Source of the DNA: Chlorobiaceae bacterium
GTDB taxonomy: Bacteria; Bacteroidota; Chlorobiia; Chlorobiales; Chlorobiaceae
NCBI GenBank assembly: GCA_013334525.1
Contig: JAAXXK010000001.1
Location: 40,868-104,867 of the forward strand
DNA length: 64,000 bases
Reading direction: 5' to 3'
Part shown: positions 9,236 to 20,900 of the stretch, one piece after another
Layout of the letters: every line of letters begins with the position of its first letter
How positions within the stretch are numbered: position 1 is the first letter of the stretch
Notes under the pieces: model-generated
Database searches by the model: none
What the model was told of the DNA's origin: nothing
Seen by the model: only the letters and a program-made list of their open reading frames with translations
Translations under genes and position numbers: made by a program

Positions 9236-10990
9236 ATGCCGGAAGATAGAAGTATAGCGACAACCCGCCCGGCCACTGTCGTGACCCCCGTGGTCATGAT
9301 CGACGGCAATGAGATCGCGCGAACCTGGCAGGTGGACTCCATCACGATCCGCAAGGAGGTCAATCGCGTGCCATGGGCCAAGGTGGTCATCCTCGATGGA
9401 AACGCATCGACCGGCTCCTTCAGCGCCAGCAACGACGCGCTCTTCGTGCCGGGCAAAGAGATCGAGGTCAAATGTGGATACCAGAACGATATCTATTCGA
9501 TTTTCAAGGGGATCATCGTCTGCCATGCCGTCAAGCTGAGAGGCAACGCCAACTCCATGCTGGTGCTTGAGTGCAGGGACAAAACGGTGAAGATGACGGT
9601 AGGAAGGAAGAGCAGGTATTTCTCCGACCAGAAGGACAGCGATATCATCTCCCTTATCGCAGGAGATTACGTCTCGGACTTCAGCACAACGGCGGAAGCT
9701 ACTTTGGTGACCCATAAGGAGATGGTGCAGTACGACTGTTCCGACTGGGATTTCATTCTCTCGAGGGCTGATGCCAACGGAAAGATCTGCATCTGTGACG
9801 GAGGGGAGTTTTCGGTCAAGGCCCCCGATCCGGAACAGTCATCGGTGCTCTCGCTGCTGTTCGGCGCCACCATGATGGAGTTCGATGCCGAGATCGATGC
9901 ACGGCACCAGCTCGGCAAGGTGACCTCCAGGTCCTGGAGTTACAGCGATCAGCGTATCGTGAAGGCGGAAGGAAGCGATCCGGAGGTGAGCCTGAACGGA
10001 AACATCTCCTCTGCCGAGCTGGCCGATGTCATCGGCCTGGACGATTACCTGCTGGATCATGGCGGAAAAGTGGAAGACAAAGAGCTGCAGGCATGGAGCG
10101 ACGCGCTCCTGCTGAAACGGCAACTTGCCAGGGTTCGCGGACGGGTCAAATGCAAGGGTGTGCACACGGTCACCCCGGGCTCGATCATAGAGCTTGGAGG
10201 GATAGGCGAACGCTTCAACGGCAACGCATTCGTCAGCGGCGTACAGCATTTCATCTCGGCCGGCGACTGGACGCTCGACATCCAGTTCGGCATGGAGCCG
10301 GAGTGGTTCACCCGGAAGAGCGACATAGGCGACAAACCTGCCGGCGGACTGTTATCTGCACTGCATGGTTTGCAGGTTGGTGTAGTCACAAAAATCGACA
10401 GCGATCCCGACAGTGAAAACCGTATCAAGGTCAGGCTTCCGATCATCAGTGACTCGGAGGAGGGGATATGGGCCCGCATCGCCACCCTCGACGCCGGTAA
10501 TGAGCGAGGCTCCTTTTTCCTGCCTGAAGTGGGAGACGAGGTGATCGTCGGCTTCATCAACGACGATCCGCGCGACGCCATTGTGCTCGGGATGCTGAAC
10601 AGCAGTGCCTTGCCGGCGGCTCTGACTGCCGAGGAGAGCAACCCCAAAAAGGGTTTTGTGACCCGGAGCAAGATGAAAATGATCTTTGACGACGAAAAGA
10701 AGCAGTTCAGCATCGAAACCCCTGCCGGCAAGACCATCATACTGGATGAAGATGCCGATCTGATCAAGATTACCGATGACCACCAGAACAGTCTTGTCAT
10801 GGACAGCAGCGGGATCGTCATCGAGAGCCAGGGCAAAATTGAGATAAAGGCACAGCAGGATCTCAAGCTTGGGGGGATGAATGTTGAAATGAATGCACAG
10901 GCCTCCATGAAGGTTGAAGGATCGGCCAGCGCCGAACTGAAGGCTGGCGGCACGATGACCGTGAAAGGCGCAATGGTACAAATCAATTAG
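9236..10990 (+). CDS. VgrG-like spike protein (Afp8/Pvc8; T4 gp27-gp5 fusion type)
   Basis: 584 residues. The N-terminal ~370 residues resemble the gp27 hub. An OB-fold follows (GVVTKIDSDPDSENRIKVRL, ARIATLDAGNERGSFFLPEV, GDEVIVGFINDDPRDAIVLG), then a repetitive beta-helix (residues ~530-584, rich in short K/G/A/M repeats) that forms the trimeric needle. The spike is the rigid tip that pierces the target. The PAAR gene follows immediately, as expected for its tip cap. There is no C-terminal enzymatic extension. Confidence 0.95.
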   Translation: MPEDRSIATTRPATVVTPVVMIDGNEIARTWQVDSITIRKEVNRVPWAKVVILDGNASTGSFSASNDALFVPGKEIEVKCGYQNDIYSIFKGIIVCHAVKLRGNANSMLVLECRDKTVKMTVGRKSRYFSDQKDSDIISLIAGDYVSDFSTTAEATLVTHKEMVQYDCSDWDFILSRADANGKICICDGGEFSVKAPDPEQSSVLSLLFGATMMEFDAEIDARHQLGKVTSRSWSYSDQRIVKAEGSDPEVSLNGNISSAELADVIGLDDYLLDHGGKVEDKELQAWSDALLLKRQLARVRGRVKCKGVHTVTPGSIIELGGIGERFNGNAFVSGVQHFISAGDWTLDIQFGMEPEWFTRKSDIGDKPAGGLLSALHGLQVGVVTKIDSDPDSENRIKVRLPIISDSEEGIWARIATLDAGNERGSFFLPEVGDEVIVGFINDDPRDAIVLGMLNSSALPAALTAEESNPKKGFVTRSKMKMIFDDEKKQFSIETPAGKTIILDEDADLIKITDDHQNSLVMDSSGIVIESQGKIEIKAQQDLKLGGMNVEMNAQASMKVEGSASAELKAGGTMTVKGAMVQIN

Positions 10991-11000
10991 GGGCCGGAAT

Positions 11001-11294
11001 ATGCCGTCAGCAGCAAGGGTTTCTGATATGCACGTATGCCCGATGGTCAATCCCGGGCCGGTGCCCCATGTGGGCGGACCGGTCATGCCGCCGGGCACTC
11101 CGACGGTGTTTATAGGGGGCCAGCCTGCGGCGACGGTCGGCGACATGTGTGTCTGCACCGGTCCGCCCGACTCGATCGTCAAAGGTTCCGCCACCGTGTT
11201 CATAGGCGGCAAGATGGCGGCGCGCATGGGCGACTCGACCGCACACGGCGGTTCCATCGTGGCAGGATGCCCGACAGTGAACATCGGTGGGTGA
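11001..11294 (+). CDS. PAAR-domain spike tip (Afp10/Pvc10-like)
   Basis: 97 residues consisting of a single PAAR domain: repeated GTPTVFIGG, GSATVFIGG and CPTVNIGG blades, with His/Cys residues placed to hold a metal ion (HVCP, CVC, HGGS, GC). PAAR proteins sharpen the spike and may carry fused effectors; this one carries none. It lies 10 bases after the spike gene and 25 bases before the gp25-like gene. Confidence 0.94.
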   Translation: MPSAARVSDMHVCPMVNPGPVPHVGGPVMPPGTPTVFIGGQPAATVGDMCVCTGPPDSIVKGSATVFIGGKMAARMGDSTAHGGSIVAGCPTVNIGG

Positions 11295-11319
11295 AATATC
11301 AACGAAAGGAGAATGGTCG

Positions 11320-11742
11320 ATGAGTTCAGAACAGGCATTTCTTGGAAGAGGATGGGGATTCCCTCCGGAGTTCACCCGGCCGTCCAAAAGCGTCGGCATG
11401 CTCGAAGATGAACATGATATCGAGAGCAGCCTTGAGATCCTGCTCTCCACGCGGCTCGGGGAACGGGTCATGCAACCCAATTACGGCTGCAACATGGACG
11501 AGATGGTCTTTGAGTCGATGAACCTCACCATGCTCACCTACCTGAAAGACCTGGTGGAGAACGCCATCCTCTATTTTGAGAACAGGATAGAGCTGGAGGG
11601 GCTTGATATCGATACATCGCAGGACAGCGAAGGGTTGCTGCTCATAACGATCGACTACAGGGTCAGGAGTACCAACTCACGCTTCAATTACGTCTACCCG
11701 TTTTACAAGAATGAAGGAACAAACCTGCTTAGCAGCAAATAA
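11320..11742 (+). CDS. gp25/GPW-like baseplate wedge protein (Afp9/Pvc9-like)
   Basis: 140 residues. The core resembles T4 gp25 (DIESSLEILLSTRLGERVMQ, then NYGCNMDEMVFESMN), an inner wedge protein that starts sheath polymerisation. I chose the ATG at 11320 because AAAGGAG lies 8 bases upstream; a longer frame from 11287 would read through that site. The giant baseplate gene begins two bases after its stop. Confidence 0.93.
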   Translation: MSSEQAFLGRGWGFPPEFTRPSKSVGMLEDEHDIESSLEILLSTRLGERVMQPNYGCNMDEMVFESMNLTMLTYLKDLVENAILYFENRIELEGLDIDTSQDSEGLLLITIDYRVRSTNSRFNYVYPFYKNEGTNLLSSK

Positions 11743-11744
11743 CC

Positions 11745-14700
11745 ATGGCACTGGACTGCAAATATAAACACCCGCTGCAGCACGACGGGACAAACCAGCT
11801 TCAGCGGTTCCAGGAGGCGCTTGAGCCGGGCAACGTTCCCCTCCACGAGTTCGACCTGCGCGACTGGATGCGCTTTGCATGGTACTATGCCGGGCATGTC
11901 AAATATTTCAGCATCACCGACGCCAACAATCCTCATGGCGACTGGCAGGATTTCATGAAATCAGGGGATGAGATAGAGGCCTGGCTCAAGGATGCGGCCC
12001 TCGTTGAGGATGAGGGGTGGATTTCCCGGGATGAGCGGGAGCGGATCATGAAACGGGAGCCGCAGGGTGACTACCAGCCGCATCTGGCGCTGTTTTTGAG
12101 TTTCCTGAAGCTGATGAAGTTTCCGAAAGGGCAGCTTAACGGATTTACCAAAAGGCATCTGGACTTCTATTATACCCGCGTGTTGCAGCTGGGCAGGCAG
12201 CCGGCACTGGCCGACAGGGTACATATCCTCTTCGAGCTGGCCAAAAATGCCGCATTGGAAACCGTTCCGTCAGGCGCCCTGCTCGACGGAGGCAAGGACG
12301 GCAACGGCAAGCCGCTCCGCTATGCAACCGAGCAGGAGCTTACCGTGAACACGGCTACGGTTGCCCTGATGAAAAGCATATATCACAAAGAGGGGGATAC
12401 GGTCAGGTTCGCGGAAATGACCAATTCGAGCGATGGCCTGGGAACTGAGTTCAAGGAAGAAAATCCCTGCTGGAACGCATTCGGTAATGAAGAGTGGCCT
12501 TCGGCGACCCTCGGCTTCGCCCTTGCCTCGTCAGTGCTGCTCATGAAAGAGGGAACCCGTGAGGTGGCGGTTTCACTCTCCCTGGGATTTCCCGATGATT
12601 CAGATCTGCCTTCTCTGAAACAGTACCAGGCTCAGCTCAATGTTTTCCTGACCGGTGAAAAGGAGTGGATGGCAGCCTCCCTGCTGAAGGTAACCAGGGT
12701 TCCTTTGGCTGCTGTTGACAAGCTTGAATTTACGGTGACCGTAGACTCTTCGCAGAAGGGTGTCGTTCCCTATGATCCGAAGATTCACCTCGAGCGTCTC
12801 AATACTAACCTGCCGGTACTGCGGGTGCTGGTGAACACCGACAACCCCGACGGCTACATGGTCTACGCCTCATTGAGCAGGGCTGTCATAACCGAAGCCT
12901 CCATTACCGTCAAGGTCACGGGAGCCAAAGACCTTGCCGTGGAGAACGACCAGGGACGGCTGGACCCGTCGAAGCCCTTCTATCCGTTTGGTCCGTTGCC
13001 CGGAAAAAACTCGAATTTTTATGTCGGCAGCTCGGAAATCTTCCAGAAAACATGGGATTATATCGACCTGAACATAAGCTGGAAAGACAAGCCAAAAAGC
13101 TTTTACGACCTTTATGAGTCATACCTGACCGGTAACTTCGAGGGCACAAGGATCGTCGGGAGCGAGCAATATTTCCAGGTCAGGCCTGAGTATCTCAGGG
13201 ACAATATATGGCATCCGGCATCAGCGGAGGGCAAGACCCTGGACCTGTTCAGCACCTCTCCGCTGGAGATCAAGCGGGATGGTGCCGACAGTGCGGACAG
13301 AGTATCTCCTGCGGTGCCTCCGTTGCTCATGAAAAAGGGGATTGATGTCAACAAGGCCCTTCTCCAGAATTACCTGAAACCTCCGGGACAGGAAGAGGGG
13401 GCAAGTGCCGCCAAAAAGCAGGTCGCTATTTCGGCCCGTTTCGAATCGGCCCGTTTCGATCCCGGTTTTACCGCTCTGGAAACCACGACCGAACGGTTCA
13501 ATCCGGCCACCAAATCCGGCTACATCCGCCTGAAGCTGATGCAGAGCTTTTTGCATGAACGATATGCTCCGCTATTGACGCTTACGATGATCGAGAAATC
13601 GAAGAGCGATTCCAAACATGCCAACGCCGCATTGCCGAATGAGCCCTATACCCCCGTAATTGCTTCAATTACTGCGGATTACCAGGCTACTGCCTGGAAC
13701 TCGTTCGTTTTCGACAAATCGGTTACGCCGAAACAGAAATATGACAACTTCACGGCGCGCACCATACAGCTCTTTCATGAGCATCCGTTCGGCCAGGCCG
13801 AGCAGCATCTGTTCCTGAAGGAGCAATGTGATTTTATCGACCCGACGGAAAGTCGCAGTTTTTCCCCGGTCCCCGTTTACTCGCCTGAGGGAGAATTTTA
13901 CATCGGCCTGAAGGATGCGCCCCCTTCCGGACTCCTGAGCCTTCTGTTTGAAGCGGTGGAGGGGAGCGAAAACCCCCTTGCCGCCACATTCGGCAGGGAC
14001 CAGGAAATAGAGTGGTGCGCCCTTTCAAACAACGAATGGAAACCGTTGAACAAGGATTACGTTACGGCCGATGACACCAACAACCTGCTCCGGCCGGGCA
14101 TCGTGAAAGTCATACTGCCGGCTTCCATCAACAGCAGCAACACCCTGCTCGATTCGGGCTTTTCCTGGCTTAAGGCATCATTGCCCCAGGGGCTGGAGCA
14201 CACCTCGGTATGCAGGCTCGCAGGGGTAATGGCACAGGCTGTCGTGGCTGTTTTTTCCGACAACGGCAACGAGCTGTCGCATCTTTCCACGGCGCTTCCG
14301 GCAGGCAGCATCGGCAAGCTCATCGACAAACCGGCGCTCATCAAAAAAGTCACCCAGCTATTTGCCTCCTATGGCGGCGCGACGATCGAGGATGACCATG
14401 CGTTTTACCAGCGGGTGAGCGAACGGCTGCGCCACAAACAACGGGGGGTAAACATCTGGGATTACGAACACCTGGTGCTCCAGCAGTTTCCTTCAATCCA
14501 CAAAGTGAAATGCCTCAGCCACACCTCCACCCGGAAAGAGGATGGCAGCCCCGATTATTTCGAACTGGCGCCGGGTTATGTTTCGCTGGTGGTCATCCCC
14601 GACATCCGGAACAAAAACATCTTCGATCCACTCCAGCCAAGGGCAAGCCAGAACCTGCTCGGCGAGATCGAGGATTTCATACGGCCGCTCAACTCCCTCC

Positions 14701-15086
14701 ATGTAAAATTCGATGCGGCCAATCCAGATTATGAGACCGTTCTTCTCGATTTCAGGGTGAAGTTCCATGATGACTATGATGCGAACGCCTACAGGAAGGT
14801 ACTCAACGACGATATCGTCCGCTACCTCTCCCCGTGGGCATTCGGGGAGTTTTCGGATATCCATTTCGGGGGGAAGTTGTTCAAGAGCATCCTCATCCGT
14901 TTTATCGAAGAGCGCGCCTACGTCGATTTCATCTCCCATTTCAAGATGTTCCACCGGATCGGCCAGGGGGATGTGAACGTCATCGACCGCAATGAAATAG
15001 TGGCAGGCAGCGCCAGGGCCATCCTGGTCTCGGCACCTCTCCATACCATTGAATTAATTGAAAAAGACAAGGTCTGCAATGAATGA
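11745..15086 (+). CDS. large baseplate protein, gpJ/gp6-like (Afp11/Pvc11)
   Basis: 1113 residues, placed as Afp11 by position, size and the C-terminal baseplate-J-like part (NIWDYEHLVLQQFPSIHKVK, LAPGYVSLVVIPDIRNKN, SPWAFGEFSDIHFGG). It would form the wedge ring around the spike. The N-terminal half has no motif I recognise. Its last 8 bases overlap the next gene's start (ATG 15079), so the two are translationally coupled. Confidence 0.87.
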   Translation: MALDCKYKHPLQHDGTNQLQRFQEALEPGNVPLHEFDLRDWMRFAWYYAGHVKYFSITDANNPHGDWQDFMKSGDEIEAWLKDAALVEDEGWISRDERERIMKREPQGDYQPHLALFLSFLKLMKFPKGQLNGFTKRHLDFYYTRVLQLGRQPALADRVHILFELAKNAALETVPSGALLDGGKDGNGKPLRYATEQELTVNTATVALMKSIYHKEGDTVRFAEMTNSSDGLGTEFKEENPCWNAFGNEEWPSATLGFALASSVLLMKEGTREVAVSLSLGFPDDSDLPSLKQYQAQLNVFLTGEKEWMAASLLKVTRVPLAAVDKLEFTVTVDSSQKGVVPYDPKIHLERLNTNLPVLRVLVNTDNPDGYMVYASLSRAVITEASITVKVTGAKDLAVENDQGRLDPSKPFYPFGPLPGKNSNFYVGSSEIFQKTWDYIDLNISWKDKPKSFYDLYESYLTGNFEGTRIVGSEQYFQVRPEYLRDNIWHPASAEGKTLDLFSTSPLEIKRDGADSADRVSPAVPPLLMKKGIDVNKALLQNYLKPPGQEEGASAAKKQVAISARFESARFDPGFTALETTTERFNPATKSGYIRLKLMQSFLHERYAPLLTLTMIEKSKSDSKHANAALPNEPYTPVIASITADYQATAWNSFVFDKSVTPKQKYDNFTARTIQLFHEHPFGQAEQHLFLKEQCDFIDPTESRSFSPVPVYSPEGEFYIGLKDAPPSGLLSLLFEAVEGSENPLAATFGRDQEIEWCALSNNEWKPLNKDYVTADDTNNLLRPGIVKVILPASINSSNTLLDSGFSWLKASLPQGLEHTSVCRLAGVMAQAVVAVFSDNGNELSHLSTALPAGSIGKLIDKPALIKKVTQLFASYGGATIEDDHAFYQRVSERLRHKQRGVNIWDYEHLVLQQFPSIHKVKCLSHTSTRKEDGSPDYFELAPGYVSLVVIPDIRNKNIFDPLQPRASQNLLGEIEDFIRPLNSLHVKFDAANPDYETVLLDFRVKFHDDYDANAYRKVLNDDIVRYLSPWAFGEFSDIHFGGKLFKSILIRFIEERAYVDFISHFKMFHRIGQGDVNVIDRNEIVAGSARAILVSAPLHTIELIEKDKVCNE

Positions 15087-17892
15087 GAGCCGCTCCATTC
15101 CGAAGGAGATCAGCAGCGAATATGGCAGGGACTTCGCATTTCTGCGCCGCCAGGGGCTGAAATACATAGAAGAGCTCTCCCATAAGCTCTGGACGGACTA
15201 CAATACCCACGACCCCGGCGTGACCATGCTGGAGATGCTCTGTTACGCCATCACCGACCTGGGGTACCGGATCGCCATGCCGGTCGAAGATATCCTTGCC
15301 AAACCGAAGGATAACCTCCAGCAGATGCACCGGCAGTTCCTTTCGGCCATCCACAGCCTGCCATCCAGCCCGGTAAGCGCCGATGATTACCGACAGCTTT
15401 TCGTAAGGGTCGACGGTGTGCGAAACGCATGGATAATGGCCTCCGATCGGCAGATCGTCGCCAGGTACGCCGGTGTGGCGCAACCGGGCGTGCCCGAGCT
15501 TCATTACAAGGCAACCGGCGAAGTCGTGGACCCGAAGAAAGCCCGGGTGTTCGGGCTCCAGGGGCTGAACAACATCCTGATCGATTATGACGAATCGTCA
15601 TTGCTGACCGAAGAGGAGAAGAAAAAGGATGCGGCGACCCGGAAGCTGATCATTGCCGGCAACAAGAAAAAAATTGCACAAAGGGTGCTCGAAATCTACC
15701 AGCGCTACCGGAACCTTTGCGAAGACATTGATACCCTGCAGGAGGTGCCGCTCCAGGGGGTGGTCATCTGCGGCGATATCGACATCGAGCCTTTGGCTGA
15801 TCCCGAGCAGGTATGGGCCCGTATCGTTTTCAACATCGATCAGTACCTGGCTCCCGACATCCCATTCCATAGCTTGCAGGAGATGCAGGAGATGGGCAAG
15901 AGCTCTGATCAGATCTTCGACGGACCTGCTTTCGATTTTACTGATGGATATAGTTTCAAAACGCCTGGCAACCCGTTTTCGAAGAAGGGGTTCATCTGCC
16001 GCGAAGACCTTGCGGCAAGCGAGCTTCGCACGCAGGTCAGGTTGAGCGACATCATGCGCATCATCATGGAGACCGAAGGGGTGAAACTCATCAAGGAGAT
16101 CGCCTTCGGATTGTGCGGTTGCGATGAGAAGGATATGGACAACGTTCGCAAGGCGGTCTCAGGCGACAAATGGAACCTCTGCATCACCCCCGGCAACAAA
16201 CCGGTTTTCTGCGTCGACAATTCAGTCCTGAACTTCTGGAAAGAGCTGATGCCCATTGAACTGAAGATGACCGAGGCAAAACAGGGGCTCGATGCGTTGC
16301 GCGCAGAAAGGAACATGGAGATGCAGTCGAAACTGACCGAGGACATCCCCATGCCGCTTGGCGTATACCGCGACGTCATCGATTACCAGACCTTCCAGAA
16401 CCATTTCCCCGAGACCTACGGGATAGGCCGGACGGGACTGCCGCCCAGCTCCACCATCCAGAGGAAGTCCCAGGCAAAGCAGTTGAAAGCCTACCTGCTG
16501 TTTTTCGAGCAGGTGCTGGCCAACTACTTTTCCCAGCTGGCAAATGTCGGCGTGCTCTTTTCTGCCGATAAATCCATTGCAAGAACCTATTTCGCCAATG
16601 TGGTCAACGGCCTGGTCGGTGTCGACGAGATCGTCGACGACACCGCAGGCTGGCAGAAAGAGGTTGAAGAGCTGCTCATCAATAGCGGGCTGGACCCCTA
16701 CATCGCCAGGAAAAATATGTTCCTGGACCATCTGCTTGCCAGGTTTGCCGAACATTTCAGCGATTACGTATTCCTGATGCACCGGTTGTACGGACAGGAC
16801 GCCGACCGCATCCTCATCCGCAACAAGGTCGATTTCCTTAAGGATTATGACCATATGAGCACCTCAAGGGGATCTGGTTTCGACTATTACAATCCCCGGA
16901 GCGACCAGGAGATGCTTGTCAATATTCCCGGCATGGAGAAGAGGATCTCGCGCCTGCTCGGCTTCAACCATTACCGGCGCCTTCCGCTCTCCGGCCTCTC
17001 ATACCAGGTTGTTGAAACCACAAAGGTGAAGATGACCGTCAACGGCATCCTCAAGGATGTGCAGCAATATGGATGGAGCATAAAAATGGGCTCCGCCACC
17101 GTGCTCGAAAGCGTGAACAGGAGCTTCCTGAAGAGAACCGACGCCTACGAGGAGTTGGGGCTGGCCAGCCTGCTGGGTTGCGAACGAACCTATTACACGC
17201 CGGTGCTCTCCGTCGACAAAAAGAAGGTATCGTTCACGCTTCTCGATACGAAAAACCAGGCGATAGCATCGCATCCCGTCAAATACAGCGTGAAGGCAGC
17301 TGATCTTTTGAAGGGCTCGTTCCCGCTGCTCGAAAAAAAGATCAACGAAGTCATCCTCTATCTTCTGGAAGAGTTCAGGCTGGAAGGGATGTATGCCGTG
17401 GAGCACATCCTGTTGAGGCCGGAATTCACGATCCCGCTGTCGAAGAAAAAGCTCTTTTTCCCCGTCTGCATTGAGTCGGACGGCTCATGTTGCCGTCCCA
17501 TCGACCCTTACTCTTTCCGGGTAACGGTTGTGCTTCCGGGTTACAGCATGCGGTTCCGGAACAAATACTTCCGGCAGTTCGCCGAACGCCTTATCCGCAT
17601 GGAGACGCCGGCGCACGTCCTGCCGCGCATCTGTTTTGTCAACGAAGAGTACATGAAGAAGTTCGAGGATGCCTATCACCATTGGCTGAACAGCCGCCAT
17701 AAATCCTCCGATCCGAGGAAGCAGGCTCCAGACGCGGTATTGACAGCCCTTCTCAGGGTGATAGAGGAGATGTTTACCGTGTATGAGGAGGGTCAGTTGA
17801 CCGATTGTGACGACGATACCCCGGAAAAGAACCCCGTGGTGCTCGGTCGCTCGCGACTGGGATCGCTGGAAAGCGATTCGAAACCCGGATAG
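15079..17892 (+). CDS. large baseplate protein (Afp12/Pvc12-like)
   Basis: 937 residues from the ATG at 15079. Segments such as YNTHDPGVTMLEMLCYAITD and VEHILLRPEF near the C terminus are typical of Afp12-type proteins, the outer baseplate partner of Afp11. A start at 15058 is open but lies deeper inside the upstream gene. The HDPG...LEMLCYA element is also seen in phage wedge proteins. There are no signal peptide or membrane segments. The next gene follows after 77 bases. Confidence 0.85.
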   Translation: MNESRSIPKEISSEYGRDFAFLRRQGLKYIEELSHKLWTDYNTHDPGVTMLEMLCYAITDLGYRIAMPVEDILAKPKDNLQQMHRQFLSAIHSLPSSPVSADDYRQLFVRVDGVRNAWIMASDRQIVARYAGVAQPGVPELHYKATGEVVDPKKARVFGLQGLNNILIDYDESSLLTEEEKKKDAATRKLIIAGNKKKIAQRVLEIYQRYRNLCEDIDTLQEVPLQGVVICGDIDIEPLADPEQVWARIVFNIDQYLAPDIPFHSLQEMQEMGKSSDQIFDGPAFDFTDGYSFKTPGNPFSKKGFICREDLAASELRTQVRLSDIMRIIMETEGVKLIKEIAFGLCGCDEKDMDNVRKAVSGDKWNLCITPGNKPVFCVDNSVLNFWKELMPIELKMTEAKQGLDALRAERNMEMQSKLTEDIPMPLGVYRDVIDYQTFQNHFPETYGIGRTGLPPSSTIQRKSQAKQLKAYLLFFEQVLANYFSQLANVGVLFSADKSIARTYFANVVNGLVGVDEIVDDTAGWQKEVEELLINSGLDPYIARKNMFLDHLLARFAEHFSDYVFLMHRLYGQDADRILIRNKVDFLKDYDHMSTSRGSGFDYYNPRSDQEMLVNIPGMEKRISRLLGFNHYRRLPLSGLSYQVVETTKVKMTVNGILKDVQQYGWSIKMGSATVLESVNRSFLKRTDAYEELGLASLLGCERTYYTPVLSVDKKKVSFTLLDTKNQAIASHPVKYSVKAADLLKGSFPLLEKKINEVILYLLEEFRLEGMYAVEHILLRPEFTIPLSKKKLFFPVCIESDGSCCRPIDPYSFRVTVVLPGYSMRFRNKYFRQFAERLIRMETPAHVLPRICFVNEEYMKKFEDAYHHWLNSRHKSSDPRKQAPDAVLTALLRVIEEMFTVYEEGQLTDCDDDTPEKNPVVLGRSRLGSLESDSKPG

Positions 17893-17969
17893 AAGCATAA
17901 GGCAGGGTGTAAAGGGAGCCGTCGCCCCCAGGGATTATCAATGATATCAAGCCAATAAACATTACCAAC

Positions 17970-20900
17970 ATGGCCACCAAGCAGGAACTACAACTCGAGA
18001 TACTGAGCCAGGAATACAGCCGGTTTGTCAAGGATCAGGTGCTTACTGAAGTGCAGTTGAACGAGATCATCGATGTATTCGAGGACCAGCATCGGCTTAC
18101 CGCAACCTGCCTCATCGGCACAGGTATCGTATGCGGCCTGCATCTGAAAAAGAACGACAATACTGTAACCCTGAGTCCCGGCGTCGCCGTGACAACGGAC
18201 GGCGACCTGCTGAAAATCGGGGAGACCTCCTACAAATATTTCATCAAATACACCCCGCCAGATAACGCCCATTACGACCCTTTCTACTACAAGGCGGGCA
18301 AAGGGGAGAAGATGACCACCCTTTACCAGCTCCTGACCGAGGAGGATAAAACCGCCCTCAAAAACGAGAAGGCGCTCGATATCAAGGAGCTCGACACCGC
18401 CATAAAGAACTGGGTGGCGATACTCTACCTGGAGTATTACCTGAAAAACCCGGAGAAGTGCACGCCGACCAGTTGCGACAACATGGGAATGCGCCAGGTT
18501 TCCACCCCGAAGCTCCTTATCCTCTCCAAGGCGGATATGGACAAGGTCATCCAGCGGGATGTCGATGAGACCATCGGGGACGACATCTACCTGAAATACC
18601 ATGAAGCGTACGAGAAGTATTTCACCTTCCCGGTCATCCGTGCCCGGCGTCTCATTCTGAACAAGGCCAACACCCTCAAGGGCAGCACCCTTGCCGGAGC
18701 ATATTTCAATGCGGCAAAAAACGGCAGCGAGCCACTGGTAAAAGCGATCAAACAGCTCTATGAAGCATTCAGGTTCCTGATCGATAAAAACGGATCGATC
18801 GGGATGAAAAAACTGCTCGAACAGTTGGCCACGAAGCTCAACGTCGAGTCGGACACCCTCTACGCGCAATACACCTACGATTTCTACAAGGATGTCGTCA
18901 CTGCCTACAATGAGCTGAGAGAGGTGCTCTACAACCTTGCGTTCGAATGCTGCCCGAACATCTATGCATTCCCCAAGCACATCATGCTGGGCGAACCGAA
19001 CATCGCCTACGGACCCAAGCCGCCGGCATATCGCCACCAGTTCTACCCATCACCGGCCGTGAGCCGCCACAAGGTTGAGGTGAATGTGGCTATCGGTATG
19101 CTTTACCGGTTGAAACTGCTGGTCAGCAACTTCAACCCCGCAACCGTCGACACCGTCAGGATAACGCCAAGCAGGGACTATGACAAGCCCCTTGCGGAAA
19201 GGGCTATACCTTTCTACTACAAAGAGGTTTCCAGGCTTGCCGAGGAGTGGAATTATGGCAGGACCCTCAAGGGAAAGCAGAATTGGAACCTTTCCTATCA
19301 CTCATACACCTACGAGTCGCCGATTCCCGATGAGGTGCTCAATCCGTTCGATTACGACATCGATCCCTACGATTTCTATCGTATCGAAGGGCATATCGGC
19401 AGCGTTTTCAGCGATGCGCTGGGTGCGATCAAGGAGCTCAGGAGCTCCAAAGGGATTCCTTTCGACGTTGTTGCCGTGCGCCTGGGCGACCCGAAGCTTT
19501 CGGACATCAACCTCGATGATTTCGAGTGCCAGTTCGAAGACCTGAACACGATGCTCCAGGCCTTCCAGGCCGAGATCAGCTGCCTTCTGGCGGAAGGGGC
19601 CAGATTCTTCTCCGGGTTCACCGCCAATAAAGAGCTGCCGCACATCAACCTCAAGCGTTATGTCGCGCAGGAAGGCCAGTCCCGATGGGTTATCAATGAG
19701 GCGCTTTTCAAAGAGGATGCTGCCGCGGCTGTTGCCACAGAGTACGTCGCGATGAAGGCGAGCGTTTCTCCAGGCGCCAGGAGCCTGTTCATGAGTGCTG
19801 CGGATGTCGTATCTGAGAAGGCCGCAGTAACGAACGCCCGCGTATCGAATTCGGCTCTCAACTTCTGCCAGCAGATCGCAAAGCCGACTTTCACGGGCAA
19901 ACGGATCGTCAAGGCCCGGATCGAGCAGAACGTGGAGAGCATCGGAGTCTATATGACCCAGGCGCTCGAAGCCGAACCGGCTTCAATTGATGATTTCGTC
20001 GAGAAAACGCGCAAGTTTGCCGCCGGAGATACCAACCTTAACGCATTGACCGAAGACGAGCGCTTCGTCTCCTTCGAGTACCCGACGCAGATCATCGGGA
20101 ACCTGAACCAGATGCAACGGTTCATTCCGTCCAGCATCAGGGAGATCAATACTGCCCTGATCTCGGATTACAAGGAGTTCAGCCAGAGCTTCTGCAAGAA
20201 GATCAAGGCGATGCATACGCGTCTGGAGGGCCATTTCAAATCGCGAGAATACACCTCGAAGGGGTATGAAACTCTCTACATGACCATGCTTGACAATCTT
20301 TCAAGATTGTGCTGCGGCAACGAGAAGCTCGACGTGATCATGAAGGAGATCGAAAAGCGCAAGGCCCTGATCCTGAAACACCTCTCGCTGGCCAGTTATG
20401 CCGAAGAGCATCCGGGCCTTGAACACAAGGCGGGGGTGCATCGCGGAGGGACCTTCGTGATCGTCTATGCCGGTTCCGGCGGGAGTGCCGTCAATACCCG
20501 TTCCGCGTTCAACCGCTCCCTCGCCGGCACCAACGCCCTTGTCGACGAAATGCAGCTCAAGGCACAGGAGGCCGCCGTCCAGCAATACCGCGATGCGGAC
20601 GCCTTTGCCCTCTATTTCGTCAGCAATGAAGAGAGTCTTGACAAGGAGGCGGAACTCGCCAACTTCTTCTCGTACCAGAGGGTAAGCGCCGGGAGCCCGG
20701 TATCGGAGAGCCTGATCAGCGAGCTCAATACCCGGATTGACGACATCCGCAAGGTATTCTGCCGCACGCTCGCCGAACCGGAAAAGGATATCGTCATCGC
20801 GGACTTCTGCCTGCCCTACCTGTGCTGCTCCGACTGCCCGCCGGTGGCCTTCATCATGCCGAATCAGCCGGCAGTGCTGACGTTGCCGGTTGGTATTGCG

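Noticed and set aside
10352-11338. 328-codon minus-strand frame over the spike and PAAR genes
   Set aside because: Antisense to well-supported OB-fold and PAAR domains; low-complexity translation.
17988-19037. 349-codon minus-strand frame
   Set aside because: Antisense to the 1317-residue eCIS gene, which continues in frame on both sides and couples to its neighbours.
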